From contig NC_081541.1 of NCBI RefSeq assembly GCF_901000735.1, positions 33,436,060-33,500,059 of the forward strand: 64,000 bases of DNA, read 5' to 3'. Source of the DNA: Corylus avellana (taxonomy: Eukaryota; Streptophyta; Magnoliopsida; Fagales; Betulaceae). The notes under the pieces were generated by a model, which saw nothing but the letters and a program-made list of their open reading frames with translations, did no database searches and was not told the origin of the DNA. Positions 16,082 to 28,500 of this stretch are shown one piece after another; position 1 is the stretch's first letter; every line of letters begins with the position of its first letter. The translations under genes were made by a program, and so were the position numbers.

Positions 16082-19000
16082 TCAGGTTCTCCCACACAAA
16101 AAGGGGAAGTCCTCCCTCCATTTGTTTCCCTTACCATACATAAACGCAATTTTTGCTAGCTGGTGTGCATCTCCATTTGCTGTTCTGCCAACATATTGAA
16201 CAGCCCATCCCTGGTGCTTCTTGATTTCTTCTTTTGCATCGTTCAGCATTTGCCCATAGGTCTTCCAACAATTCCCTTCCTTATTCAGAGCTTTGACTAC
16301 TTCCAACGCATCCCCATCAAAAACAACATTGTGGAGTTCCATACGCTGAGCTAAATTCACTGCTGTCCAGGCTCCTACAACCTCTGCTGTTGCAGGATCA
16401 CTTATGCCTTCCTTAGTTGTACACAGCATAGCCAAAACTTTTCCTGTATGGTCACGTGCGATGACTCCAGCACCCATCTTATTGTGTTGTTCATATATGG
16501 CGGCGTCCCAATTAATTTTGACAAGTCCCACAGATGGGGGCACCCAATTGACAACGCGGCTGGGAGGAGAAGCCACTTCCGTGTCAATATTTCTCTGCAT
16601 AGCCTTATTAAAAGCTAAAATCTGCTCCTTGGCCCTCCGAATCACAGCCGATGGGCCAACCAAGTCACCCCCATGCACTAAAGAATTCCTTCTAAACCAG
16701 AGTTGTCGCGCCACAGTAGCCACAAGCTACAGCTGTTCCTCGTTCAATCTATCTAGCAACATCTCCATGATATAGATAAAATCAACTTCATTGCTCGTGC
16801 ATTTATTAATCTTGGGATCACACTCCAGCCACACGTCTTTGGCTGACAAACAGCTCCAGAGGATATGTTCTGTGGTTTCGACTTCCCGTCCACATATCGG
16901 ACATAGAGGGTCCGGGGAAATATGCCTCTTATACAACATCTCCTTGGTGGGCAGGATATTGTTACAGGCTTGCCAGAGAAATGTTTTAACCACTCGAGCA
17001 CCTTTGATCTTCCATATTCTTTTCCATATTGCAGCTAGACAGGCAGAATTTGAGCAGCTGCCCTCTTGACTAATGGAGCTCTCCTTTCCCAAGTGGTAGG
17101 CACTTCGGACAGTGTATTCCCCATTCTTTGTGGCCGCCCAGACAAGCTGATCTTTTCGGCTTTGAGGACATACGGCTATTCCACAGATTTGCCTTGCTTC
17201 CTCTGCACCAAATATCTCACCTACCAATTCCGTGTTCCACCAGTTTGCTTCCTTATTAAGGAGCTCAGCTACTTTTGCTTCCCGCGGCAGAATTCTCACA
17301 GGGGATTTCACCAAGTGTGACCCTGGTTTTGGCAGCCATCGGTCTGTCCAAATCCCAATGGATGTACCATCCCCCACTCGCCATACAAGCCCTTCTTTAA
17401 GAAGAGGTTTTGCATTCCACATGCTACGCCAAACATACGACGGCTTCCGGCCTAGGTTTGAGTCCAAGAAAGAGCCATCTGGGTAATATTTTTCTCGAAA
17501 GATTGTGGCTGTCAATGTGTCTGGTCTTTGTAGTAATCTCCATCCTTGTTTCGCAAGGAGAGCAAGATTAAAAATTTCAAGATCCCGGTAACCCAATCCC
17601 CCTCTCTCCTTGGCCCTCCCCATTTTGCTCCAGCTCATCCAAGCAATCCGAGCATCGTTCCCCTTGTGTCCCCACCAGATCTTGGCCATCATAGAGCTTA
17701 TCTCGTGACAAAGGGTTTTGGGCAACTGAAATACACTCATCGTATAAGTTGGGATCGCTTGCACCACCGCCTTCAAGAGAACTTCCTTACCCGCTTGCGA
17801 AAGAAATTTTTCTTTCCAACCATTCATTCTATCCCAAATTCTGCTTTTTAACGACGAGAAAGATTTCACTTTTGCCCTCCCAATAAGTGCAGGTAGGCCT
17901 AAATATTTTTCATATCTCGTTGTCGAAGCAACCCCAGCGGCCGACAAGATGAGCTCCTTTGCTTCTCTCTTCGTGTTTTTGCTAAAGAAGATGGACGTCT
18001 TTTCCCGGTTAAGTTTCTGCCCAAATGCTCTCTCATAAATTTCCAGGGCCTCTTGTATACGGACCCACTCCAGGATACTCGCTCTGCAAAACAACAAGCT
18101 GTCGTCTGCAAAAAACAAATGATTAATTTTTGTACCTCCCCTGGCAATAGGCAGGCCTGTTATTTTCCTTTCTTGTTCCGCCCTTCGTAGCAGTGTGCTA
18201 AACCCTTCCGCACATAAAATGAAAAGATAGGGGGACAAAGGATCTCCTTGCCTGATTCCCCTAGATGGGACAATGTTTCCATACGGTTGGCCATTTATCA
18301 AAATAGAATAAGAGACAGAACGGATACATGTCATCAACTTGTCTACCCAGCTTCTTGCAAAGCCAATCTTGATCATGATGGCCTCCAAGAAATCCCACTC
18401 AACTTGATCATAAGCCTTGCTCATGTCAAGTTTGAGTGCCATATACCCCTTTTTCCCTTTCATCCGTGCATCCATAGTTTGCAATGCTTCAAACGCTACC
18501 AAGATGTTATCCGTTATAAGGCGTCCCGGAATGAACGCACTTTGATTGGCCGAGATGATATAGGGGAGGACCTTCTTTAACCTGTTAGCTAGAACCTTTG
18601 CAATTAGCTTGTACAATACATTACAAAGACTAATAGGCCTGTACTCAGTGATTCTAGTTGGAGTTTTAACTTTTGGAATCAGAGTAATGTATGTGGCATT
18701 TATTGAATCATCAAAATTCCCATTATTCAGGAAATCAAGGACTGCCATGCATATCTCATTCCGCACAAATTCCCAAGAATTTTGGTAAAAACAAGCAGAC
18801 ATACCATCAAGTCCGGGAGACTTCAACGGATGCATCTGCTTTAAGGCTTCGTCCACTTCTGTCATGGAAAAAACCTTTAGCAATTGTTGGTTCATCTCTT
18901 CCGTTACCCGACTCTCCAGCCCCCGCAGACATTCCTCTACATCCGTTACACCTCCTGCAGTAAATAAAGTTTGGTAGAAGTCAGTAAAAGCCTTACCAAT

Positions 19001-20179
19001 CTCCTCAGGTTTTGCCCATTCTCGACCATCCTCATCTTGGATTTTCTGAATAGTATTAATCCTCCGTCGGTGGCTTGCCCAAGCGTGGAAGAAAGGAGTA
19101 TTTCTGTCACCATTACGATACCAGTTTTGCTTTGCTCGTTGCTTCCATCTCATGTCTTCTTGCTCTAGTAAAAAATCAATTTCCAGCTTGAGCTGTTTTA
19201 TTGCTCGCCCATCCGTCGCTGTTTCGTTTCGCTGCATGATTTCTAGTTGCTGGGTTTTTTCTTTGACAGCTTTCTCAAAGTTGCCGTGTTTCTGCCAGTT
19301 CCATCTTTTGAGTGCACCTTTACACGCCTCTAATTTTTGTTGTACCACCTGTACACTTATTCCTTCAAGAGTGTCATCACACCAAGCCTTCTTAAGGACA
19401 TCCGTGGCTCCCTCATCTAAGAGCCACTTGGCTTCAAATTTGGTCCTCTGTTTGACTTGCATGAATTCCCCTTCCTTTTCTGAATAAGTGATAAATATGG
19501 GCTTATGGTCAGATGTACGAGCAGCCAAAATCTTCACGTCCACCCTTTTAAACATATGATACCAACCACTATTTGCCGCCTCCCTATCTAACCTTTCTTT
19601 AATGAAACCACCATCTTGCCTACAATTTGTCCACGTAAATTTAGAGCCCGTAAACCCTAAATCACTTAAGTGACAGTCTTCCAATGCCTCTCGGAATTGG
19701 GCCATTTGGGATTCCTTCCGTAGTACTTCTCCATACTTCTCCGATTGGCTCGTTATTTCATTAAAGTCTCCCACACATAGCCAAGGTGTCGGGTTGTAAT
19801 TCCTTAAATGCCTTAGTAGTGCCCAAGATTCATGTCGTTTTTGACACTCCGGATGTCCATAGAAACCAGTCAATTTCCAAGAGTACCCCGTACCCTCTTC
19901 TTTCACAGTTGCATTAATATGTCGCCTTGAAAAATTTTGAATTTCCAGCAAACTAATATCCTTCCATAACAATGCAAGTCCACCACTTCTTCCGATGGGG
20001 TCCACCACAAACATACCTTCAAACCCCAATTTCACCCGTACGACCTCCATTTTATTCTTCCTACACTTTGTCTCTATAAGAAACAAAATGATGGGCTTCT
20101 TTTCCTTCGTCAGTTGACAAAGGTCTCGAACTGCCTGAGGGTTCCCAAGCCCTCGGCAGTTCCAACTTATGAGACTCAT
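16082..20179 (-). pseudogene. L1 ORF2: endonuclease-reverse transcriptase-RNase H, one amber stop
   Basis: This enzyme nicks target DNA and copies the L1 RNA in the nucleus. The frame from ATG at 20179 is open for 1150 codons, hits TAG at 16729-16727, then stays open in the same frame to 16082 (about 1365 codons in all). Domains: endonuclease residues 1-230 (SWNCRGLGNP, LIETK, GDFNE, SDHKPI), reverse transcriptase about 480-760 (LVP-type PSRGIRQGDPLSPYLF, HLFFADDSLLF), zf-RVT about 1010-1110 (CPICGREVETTEHILWSC), and RNase H after the stop (KINWDAAI, AEVVGAW, FDGDA, TANGDAH carrying the D-E-D-D residues). The stop separates RNase H from the rest. A truncated product would keep endonuclease and reverse transcriptase. 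The start overlaps the ORF1 stop as ATGA. Confidence 0.93.
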
Positions 20180-21699
20180 TTGTGTCGGCGGGGCTGAACC
20201 TCAGCCACCGCCAGCTCTTGGTTGTTTTCCTCCCCCTCCTCATCTCCCAATTTCCCCCGTTTGCCTGCCTGTACTGGTTCGCCATCTTCATCCAGTAAAC
20301 TCTCCTTTCGTTTCTTGTTTGAAACTCGTCCCTCCCCGTCAGTGGCAGCAGTAGACTTCCCCTCTCGTGCTCTACGTTTCCAAAGCCGCAGGCTAGTCCC
20401 TCTTTCAGTCTGCTCCTTTTGTGAGTAAGGGGCAGTATCCATCTGGACGTATACGGATGTATCATTCTGAGGGTCCAAAATTCCTTCTAATTCCGATTGG
20501 CCCTTTGCATTATTCCAGCCCATAGTAGTCTCCTTTATAGGCCCATTAATGTATTCCTTTGTTCCACTTCTAAAACCTGCCACCTCAGCAGTGCATGCAG
20601 CATCCACATTAGGACTATATATGTTCTGAAATCCCTGTTTTCCCGAAAGATTGCCAGCTGATTCCTCATTTCCCTCCTTTTCTTTCCCCTTCGACCAGGC
20701 TTTCACTCCATTATGGAAAGATGACAAATCTCCATTGCTGGAGCCGTGATTGGAGTGAGGTTGTTTGCTAGGGTTTCCTGAGAATCCGGTGGGCCCCATA
20801 CACGTATTCTTGGGGCAGAAATCTGCGCCGTCCTCTCCCAAGCTGTCGTGGTTGCTGGCTTTTCCCCCGCCGCCACTGTGTTCAACTCCGCCACCTCCTC
20901 TCTTTCGCCCATCGTCTGCCCGGAGCCAAACTCCCCACGCCTTCCCTTCAACTTTTGCACTCAGTTTGGTGCTTTTTGGTATAGGACACCCCTTCTCTCC
21001 ATGAATAATCCTGCCACAATCAAAACATGCCATGGGCAGCTTTTCATACCTGCATGTTACCCAGTGAGATTTTCCTCCCAACATAAGTGCACGACCCCTC
21101 TCCAGTGGCTTTGATAGATCAATCACCACTCTAATACGCAAACACCTTCCCCACCCTACCCCGTTTCCAGCCAAATCAATATCCTCGAACTGCCCCATTG
21201 ATTCTCCTATTTTGATGCCAACACCTTTAGTCATGCAGAGTAGCGGCATGTTGTGGATTTGCACCCAAAAAGGAGAGTGCTTGAACGCCATCTGTGATGG
21301 CGGTGTGCTTCCATCAAACTCATTAAGAACAAGAATATGGCGATCAAAGGACCATGGCCTGCCCTCCAGAACTCGCCTCATATCCTCTTCATCTGCAAAT
21401 TCAAAAAGCCAGATGTTGTCATCCAACTCCTTGAATATCACTCCTCCCAACGTACGCCATATTCTGGATAGCACCGTTTTGAAAGCTTCCTTATTCACCT
21501 TTTTCCCCATCCAGAGTTTCCCTACTAAGCACCGCCCTCCTTGAATCCGAGCCTCCTCAATCTCTCCTTCGGCAATATCAATCCCAGCTTTCTCCCCTTC
21601 AGTGAGCGAGATAGTTCCCCATAATTTTTCCAACTGTTCTGCCATCTTCCAGTCGTAGAACGTCCCTGTATGTCCTGCCACACCCTCCACAGCCGTCAA
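20176..21699 (-). CDS. L1 ORF1 protein (DUF4283, zinc knuckle)
   Basis: This is the RNA-binding, chaperone-like first protein of plant L1 elements, 507 codons, open from end to end. The N-terminal half matches the DUF4283 type (EEDMRRVLEGRPWSFDRHIL, FWVQIHNMPLLCMTKGVGIK, GRCLRIRVVIDLSKPL). A CCHC knuckle of the zf-CCHC_4 type follows (ACFDCGRIIHGEKGC). The C-terminal half is polar and low in complexity, ending in a basic stretch (KRRAREGK, KKRKE) that may be a nuclear signal. Its stop codon TGA (20178-20176) overlaps the ORF2 start, which suggests reinitiation. The ATG at 21699 is chosen because it gives the full DUF4283 region; an internal ATG at the KMAEQLEKLW motif is possible. Confidence 0.9.
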   Translation of the reverse strand: MTAVEGVAGHTGTFYDWKMAEQLEKLWGTISLTEGEKAGIDIAEGEIEEARIQGGRCLVGKLWMGKKVNKEAFKTVLSRIWRTLGGVIFKELDDNIWLFEFADEEDMRRVLEGRPWSFDRHILVLNEFDGSTPPSQMAFKHSPFWVQIHNMPLLCMTKGVGIKIGESMGQFEDIDLAGNGVGWGRCLRIRVVIDLSKPLERGRALMLGGKSHWVTCRYEKLPMACFDCGRIIHGEKGCPIPKSTKLSAKVEGKAWGVWLRADDGRKRGGGGVEHSGGGGKASNHDSLGEDGADFCPKNTCMGPTGFSGNPSKQPHSNHGSSNGDLSSFHNGVKAWSKGKEKEGNEESAGNLSGKQGFQNIYSPNVDAACTAEVAGFRSGTKEYINGPIKETTMGWNNAKGQSELEGILDPQNDTSVYVQMDTAPYSQKEQTERGTSLRLWKRRAREGKSTAATDGEGRVSNKKRKESLLDEDGEPVQAGKRGKLGDEEGEENNQELAVAEVQPRRHK

Positions 21700-21762
21700 C
21701 CGGTAGGAGGTTCAAACCTCGCCTCTAGGCGCTTCTCAGAGAAACCCTAGGGAGGACCGTCG

Positions 21763-21955
21763 CCAAAACTAACTTCAACACACCTAAAATGACACAAATA
21801 ACATAATATACACCAATCATAAACTATCACCAAAACTAACTTCAGCACACCAAAAATGGCACAAATAACATAATATACACCAATCATAAACTATCCACCA
21901 AAACTAACTTCAAGACACCAAAAATGGCACAAATAACATAATATACACCAATAAC
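21763..21955. repeat. 67-bp tandem repeat, about three copies
   Basis: Units begin CCAAAACTAACTTCA and contain CAAATAACATAATATACACC. A partial unit lies left of the L1 at about 15995-16040. The repeat therefore predates the L1 insertion, which happened inside one unit. Confidence 0.9.
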
Positions 21956-23087
21956 AAATACAATTATATCAACAAAGTAACTTATACACAAGTGTGAATA
22001 GCCTCAAATTATCAACCAGACTATCGATCATTGACATCCATAGCATCCTCTCGACGATGTCCATTACCTGCAAATGATAAAACAAACAATATTGACCAAT
22101 AAAACAATCACCAAACAAATAAAATCCACTAACTGGAAATGATAATACAAACAATCATTGAGCCCGAATACAAACAATCACGTCAGTAACGTGAAAGAAA
22201 AATGCCAGAATATTCACCCAACTCAGTTGTTGATTCTTCCACAGTAAATGATATAATTAAAATAGGTAAAACGTTGAAGTTAGAAGAAAATTCATATAAA
22301 AAAAATAGAAAAAAATTAAGTCAATATATATATGCATGGTCTCAGAGCAATCAATAATATATAGACATGAGAAAATGAACTTCGTTTTTCCCATGGCAAT
22401 TATGTGAGACATATGATCTTTTTCTTTTTTCCATTGCAATTATAGAGCTTCCATATAGGTTATTAATGTTGGGGGTTCAATGGAAGAGATGATAAACAAA
22501 AAGGAAAAGCACCCTCTCTAGAATTGAGTGCATTTATATCTATTTATATTTAGAGTTACAAAATTAAGGTTATGAAGAACTGTTCTTGATGATATTGATA
22601 TGCATGTATTGCTTTGTGCCATGCAGTTAAATCTATTTATACACGCATGAATAACTCTAAATAATTATCTCAACCAACACTATTTCATACTAGACCAAAT
22701 TGAAGCCAACAATTTGAAATATATTTATAATGCATGCAGCATTTTGATAATCTTCCCGTAATATTTTAATTTGTTGAGGATATTAACAAACTACATAAAA
22801 TTATGATATTCATCTACTGTGGACTTGATCGTTTCATACTCTCACACAATTACATACACTAGATTCTTAATATTCTACAAGGACCATAGTGGTTCATCTC
22901 ATAATACAAATAAACACTTCAAATGCAAAGCTCTAACCCACATTCATCACCAAACCAACCATGATATATAAACCAAATTTAAGCAGGATTTACAACATCA
23001 TTAATTATTGAGAATGACTACGACATATCCAAACTCTAAATTTAGAAGTTCATATATATATGGACAGTTCTAAAACTAAATTGACTA
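21956..23087. other. Non-coding interior of CACTA-1
   Basis: AT-rich sequence 3' of the TNPA-like gene. No domain or RNA gene recognised. It presumably includes the 3' UTR and introns of the transposase transcript. Confidence 0.5.
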
Positions 23088-25395
23088 TTAACAAAGGTCA
23101 TTACCTGATCCACTGTCGATCGACGATCGCACCATCGCAATGGGTGGGGAAGCGTTGTCTGGTGGGGTGTGAAGCCGTATCAGTTCCTCGAGTTGGCAGA
23201 AACGGGCATCAAACCTTGCCTGACGTTCAGCCTCCTGTTCAGCTACCTGTCGAGCTACCCGCGCATTGTTCTCAGCCATCTGCTCCGCCACTTGCTGAGC
23301 TACCGCGTGGACCAACAACGCATCTATCTCTTCCTTGTGCTTCGTCCTCTCCGCCTCAAGCGCTCTATCAAGTGTGTCTTGTGATATCGTGGAGTGCCTG
23401 GCGTTTTCTAACCGTGCCTGTGACGGTGTATAGTATGAGCATATGGTCCCCTGCATAGGCAGAATATTTGGTCCAGCCATCCGAACCCTACCGGCATACT
23501 CAGGCTTATTTCCAATTGCCTGGGCAAATGCGTCGTTTGGCGTCCACCTTATCGTTCCCTCTGTGATGCTAGACGATGCTGCAGGGTTAGTGGGTATAAG
23601 CTCCTTCATCCGTTCCTGTTTGTCACATTAATTATTGAGTCAGTGGGGCGCACAACTGTTAATCGGAAATAATTTATCAAATATACAAGCAAAACAATAT
23701 ATGAAAGGTGAGTAGCATACACATCTCTCATTCACAATATCATTCGGATATGAACCGTTCTTCTTCGTGTGTGAACGGACATAATTTTGTGCATGAGTAG
23801 GTTGATGGCCCAAACGTTCGGCCTGCAGATAAAATAGGACATACATATACTATATTAATATATCAAATGATGACATGTACGTTCACATCTATAAGTATAG
23901 GATAAATTACACACTTACCTCCTCATGTGTCAACCTGGCATAACTCTTTGATCCGGTGCAATGTGGTGAATCATTTAATGCTCGCAATCTCTTCATTTTC
24001 GCCGCATACTCCTACATAGTTAACACTTTTAATATGTTAATATTAACACAATTACAATTAATGACATTACACAACACAAATAGTTTAACTCATGTCCTAC
24101 CCTATTCTCCTGGGTACACCATCTCTCCAATAATATATCCAAGTCGACGGCATTGTACTCCCCCAGCATCTGTCCCCCCAGTCTTGTCCGTATAGTGTCC
24201 GGAGTATCTTCTTCGGTAATGGCACAAGTTTTTTTAAGATCGTGCCTCCAAGTCCGCAGCTTGGAGCCCATATCCTGAAATGCTTCATCCTTGATGGCTT
24301 CCAAGTTGTACTCGGGCGGGACGAAAAAGTATGCCTGCACAAGATCAACATTAATAAATTAAAAAAACTTAAAATATGTGTATATGCATATAGATATAAA
24401 CACACATACATATTTGCAACTTAGAGCGTATATATACATATATACATTACGAGTGTTTGACATATTATTAAAAAACATACCATCAAGGCGTCCCAAATAT
24501 CATCCTTGGTACGGTCCGGTACCTTCGACCAATCGTCCGATATTCGAACAAAATTTCCGCTCCTTACTATGTCCCCGGTCATCCGCCTAAACCTCACGGC
24601 GCTAAATCCAACAGGCTGGAATGATGCATTGTACTCCAGTATGATCCGTTTGTCGGGAGGGACTCTCGGCCGCCTGTGCGAGTTTAGAATGGTAAACACC
24701 TCAATAATGGTGTTTCCTTCAGAATCGGTACCTAACAAATTAAAAATTAAAAAGATAAGTTATTTTGAATTCAATATTAGCTAACAAGTAAATTAAAACC
24801 TAATATGGACGACATTAGAGCATATATACTTACTTATGGTCCGGACCTGCCGAGGGCCTAACCGATCATCGGGAGCAGGGTCGGTGGGCTGCGAGTCATC
24901 TGTGGCCTATGCCCCACCAACCATGTCTTCCTGGGCCTGTGTCTCACTGTCCTCCATACCTGCTTTGTATTTTTTTAGAATGTTTAGAATTCTATAAAGT
25001 TTTAGTTGTAGTTAAATATAATTAATATTGCAACAATATAGTTAGAAATTTTCAAACTTATGAATATTTAAAAAAACAGGCGGGCGTACTTGCGCTAGCT
25101 GGGTGTCTAGCCGCTCGACATCACCCTCAGAACACTGTCGTAACTCGCTGTCCCGGTACCAACCAATCCGATACCCCATCTGGGCCATGCTTGTCCGACT
25201 GTATGGAGCATGGACAGGGGTCTCCCCTCCCATAGTACCTGGAAGGACTGGTCGATATCCTTCCTGCATCCCTAAAAGCTGAGCAACGTCTTGTTGCTCG
25301 CTATCATCAAGTTGGCCTGCTGGAGACCCAGGCGACGTAGACTGCCGCACTACAGACGAGCCCCTGCATGCTCTCTTCTTCCCCCTAGTACTCAT
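23088..25395 (-). pseudogene. CACTA-1 TNPA-like gene (plant transposase, Ptta/En/Spm family)
   Basis: Exons can be traced on the minus strand: 25395-about 25090 (MSTRGKKRACRGSSVV), about 24960-24840, 24735-24480 (IVRSGNFVRISDDWSKVP; DDIWDALM), 24335-24130 (YFFVPPEYNLEAIKDEAFQD), short exons near 24010 and 23830 (HTKKNGSYPNDIVNER), and 23609-about 23102. The last has a long Ala/Glu/Gln-rich coiled coil (AVAQQVAEQMAENNARVARQ). This order is that of the Transposase_24 family, the second protein of CACTA elements, which binds subterminal repeats. The second exon has an in-frame TAG (GGA-stop-ATDD, near 24910). It lies downstream of the TNP2-like gene in the same orientation. Confidence 0.8.
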
Positions 25396-25594
25396 GGTAC
25401 CCTGTGAAAAAACACCACAAACCCAATTAATTTCATATACAATGTATGAAATATTCACTACCTGAAATATGCATGACTCATAATGGTACATGAGATATAT
25501 ATCAAATTTTAGCAAATGCACAACTTAATTAAGTGTGTTGATGTAATGTGCATGTAGTGAACAACTACCAATCTAAACATAAATATAAAATTAA

Positions 25595-28500
25595 TTATAT
25601 TAATATATATACATACGCTTCGGTTGGATCTAAGTCGTGTCTGACGTATTCGATATGATCTTGTAGATCGTGATCTAAAATTCTGGGCAATATGAGAGGC
25701 TCACACTCGTGGTAATTGGCACATGAATCTTGATGTCCTTCACCCTGACCAACGTCGTATATGTTTCTAGGTTTGGTCCTTACTGCGCAAGCCCAATCTG
25801 GGCACCTATCATCTTGTACGTAAAATACCTGGTTAACTTGTGAAGTTAGCACATACGGCTCATCAGAAACTAGTTCTCCTGTGTGGACAAGGTTTTTGAA
25901 GTTGACAAGTACTATACCATACTCATCCACCTTGTACCCTTTGTCCCTGGTGTTGTCTGCCCAATCACACCTAAACATTACGTACTTAGTCCTGTCGTAA
26001 TACTCAACCTCAAGTATTTTCGTTAACTTCTCATAGTACGTGTCGCCATCAAAAGTTGGCACACACACCCCACTGTTCTGAGTCCTCTTTCTGGCATCAG
26101 ATGCAATAGTGCGAAATAGCTTGCCGTTAACCACATATCTATTGTATTTGACTGCTGCCTCCCTCGGCCCTCTACAATGCATTACCAATTTGTCACCAAG
26201 TTCCTTCCTAAATCGCTCGTCCAATCGATCGACCTGTGAATATATTTCGTACAATGGAAACGCATGGTTACTAACTTTAGTTGATTTTAAAAAACATAGC
26301 ATGCAAATAACTCCGACAATTGCTTTAAGTAAACATCACATCATTCTTACGTAGTCACGGTTCCACTCGCAGAACAAGTCATAATGTTGGGTTTCCAACT
26401 GAACCTCTGTTGTTCGTCCCCTATTGCATGATCGCCTAAGCGTATCCATGTGCATCCTACAATTCGAAATTATGTTAATTATAATTCAATACGAGCAATA
26501 TTGTCACAAGTTCATTGAGCATGCAAGGTGCGGGCAAAAGATCTCGACTTACGTCCGCAATTGATGAAACTCGTCCAAGTTGAACATAATATACCGGTGT
26601 ATTTGTGTCATTGTGATTTGGTCGAGGCGGACTCGTATTCCATTTCCCTTTGAACCATCTAGATTTCTTTGTATCTTATTGTGAAAGGTTGGTGTGTTCT
26701 CTAAATATCTCGAACAAAACGTCACCAACTCAGTTGCTATGTAGCCCTCCGCAATACAACCCTCAGGAGCCGCTTTGTTGCGCACATTAGATTTGAATAC
26801 TCCAAGGCTCCTAAATATGAACCAATACATATTTTCAGTTTAGTTAGTACTTGTCATGTATTGGTACCTGAAACCAAAAAATGCAAGAATATCCGTAAAC
26901 ATATTTTACCTCTCTGCCGGATACATCCATCTATACTGTACTGGTCCACCGAGTCGGCATTCACGGATAAGATGCACGACCACATGAACCATACTCGTAA
27001 AAAAGCTGGGGGGAAAAACCTGTTCCATCTTGCACAACGTGATACAGACATCACACTGTAGTCGGTCAATATCCTGTTCGGTCAATGTTGTTGAACATAG
27101 GCACCTGAAGAATGTGGACATCTCAACAAGAGGTCTAACCACGTTGCTTGGAAGTGATCCACGCAATGCAATAGGTAGAAGCTGCTGCATCAGTACATGA
27201 CTGTCATAACTCTTTAACCCCGATATTGTACGGTCCTTAAGTCGTATACAACGAGAAATGTTCGAGGCATATCCGTCGGGCACCCTTACATTTCGTAGCA
27301 CTTTCAAAAAAATGTGTTTTTTCATCCTTGGACATCGTGTGGGTAGCTTGTTGAATATAGGTCTTACCATCCTGTGGGTCCACAAATGGATGAAGTGTAC
27401 GTCTCAAACCCATTTCTTGCAAATCTAAGCGAGCGTCGAGGTTGTCCTTTGTTTTCCCTGGAATGTCCAGTATTGTACCAAGTATGTTGTCCATCACGTT
27501 TTTCTCTATGTGCATAACATCAAGATTATGCCGCCATAAATTATCTTTCTAATACGGCAACCTAAAGAAAATACTTTTCTTCTTCCACACTACATTAGAA
27601 GTATTCGTCTTCTACTTCTTTCCTTTTTCTTTCTCAGCCTGCCTTGCCTGATCAGCGTTCTCATCCCCAAACACCATCCCTTCTAATTGGCTTATGACTT
27701 CATCTCCACTAGGCACATCAGGGGCACATTCTAGTTCAACGTTGCCGTCAAATGTTCCTTTGTTCCGCCTCCACGGATGATCCATGAGCAAGTATCGTCT
27801 GTGCCCCATATAACACCATTTATGGCCATGTTTTAACCATTTCGACCTTGTCGAGTTCATACAGCAAGGACATGCCTTTTCACCCTTGGTAGACCATCCA
27901 AACAAATCTGCGTATGCTGGGAAGTCATTAATTGTCCACATCAACTGCACTCGCATAACAAAATTATTTTTCTTTGAGACGTCATATGTGCGTACCCTTA
28001 CATTCCATAGTTCTTGTAACTCCTCAATTAAGGGTTGAAGGTAGACATCTATATCCATTCCAAGTGAACTTGGGCCCGGGATAATCAACGATAGTATAAA
28101 AGATGTCTGTTTCATGCACATTCAAGGAGGCAAGTTGTAGGGCACAACCATTACAGGCTAAGTGCTGTGAGATGTAGACATGTTCCCAAATGGATTAAAT
28201 CCATCCGAGGTTAGTCCGAGCCTTATATTCCTGCTGTCCGATGAAAACTCCAGATGTAAGTTGTCGAATGACTTCCATGCTTCGCCGTCGGCTGGATGCC
28301 TCAATACGCCGTCGTTAGTGCGGCCTTCTACATGCCACCTCATAAAGCGTGCTGTATGTTCTGACATAAACAACCTCTGTAGTCGTGGTATGAGTGGAAA
28401 CCACCGCAACACCTTCACCGGACGTTTCTTGCCCGACAATATGGGTTGACCGTCCTCATCTAAATTGATTGCTTCCATCCATTTAGATTCTCCACATACG

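Larger units (their letters stand above)
16041..21762 (-). mobile_element. L1-type LINE retrotransposon, nearly complete
   Basis: Flanked by an exact 14-bp target duplication CCAAAACTAACTTC (16027-16040 and 21763-21776). On the minus strand: a leader of about 63 nt, ORF1 (21699-20176), ORF2 (20179-16082, one in-frame amber), a short 3' tail and an A-run (about eight A, at 16043-16051). The insertion split one unit of a tandem repeat inside CACTA-1. The exact target duplication and open ORF1 suggest a recent insertion. The leader is short, so a slight 5' truncation cannot be excluded. Confidence 0.95.
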
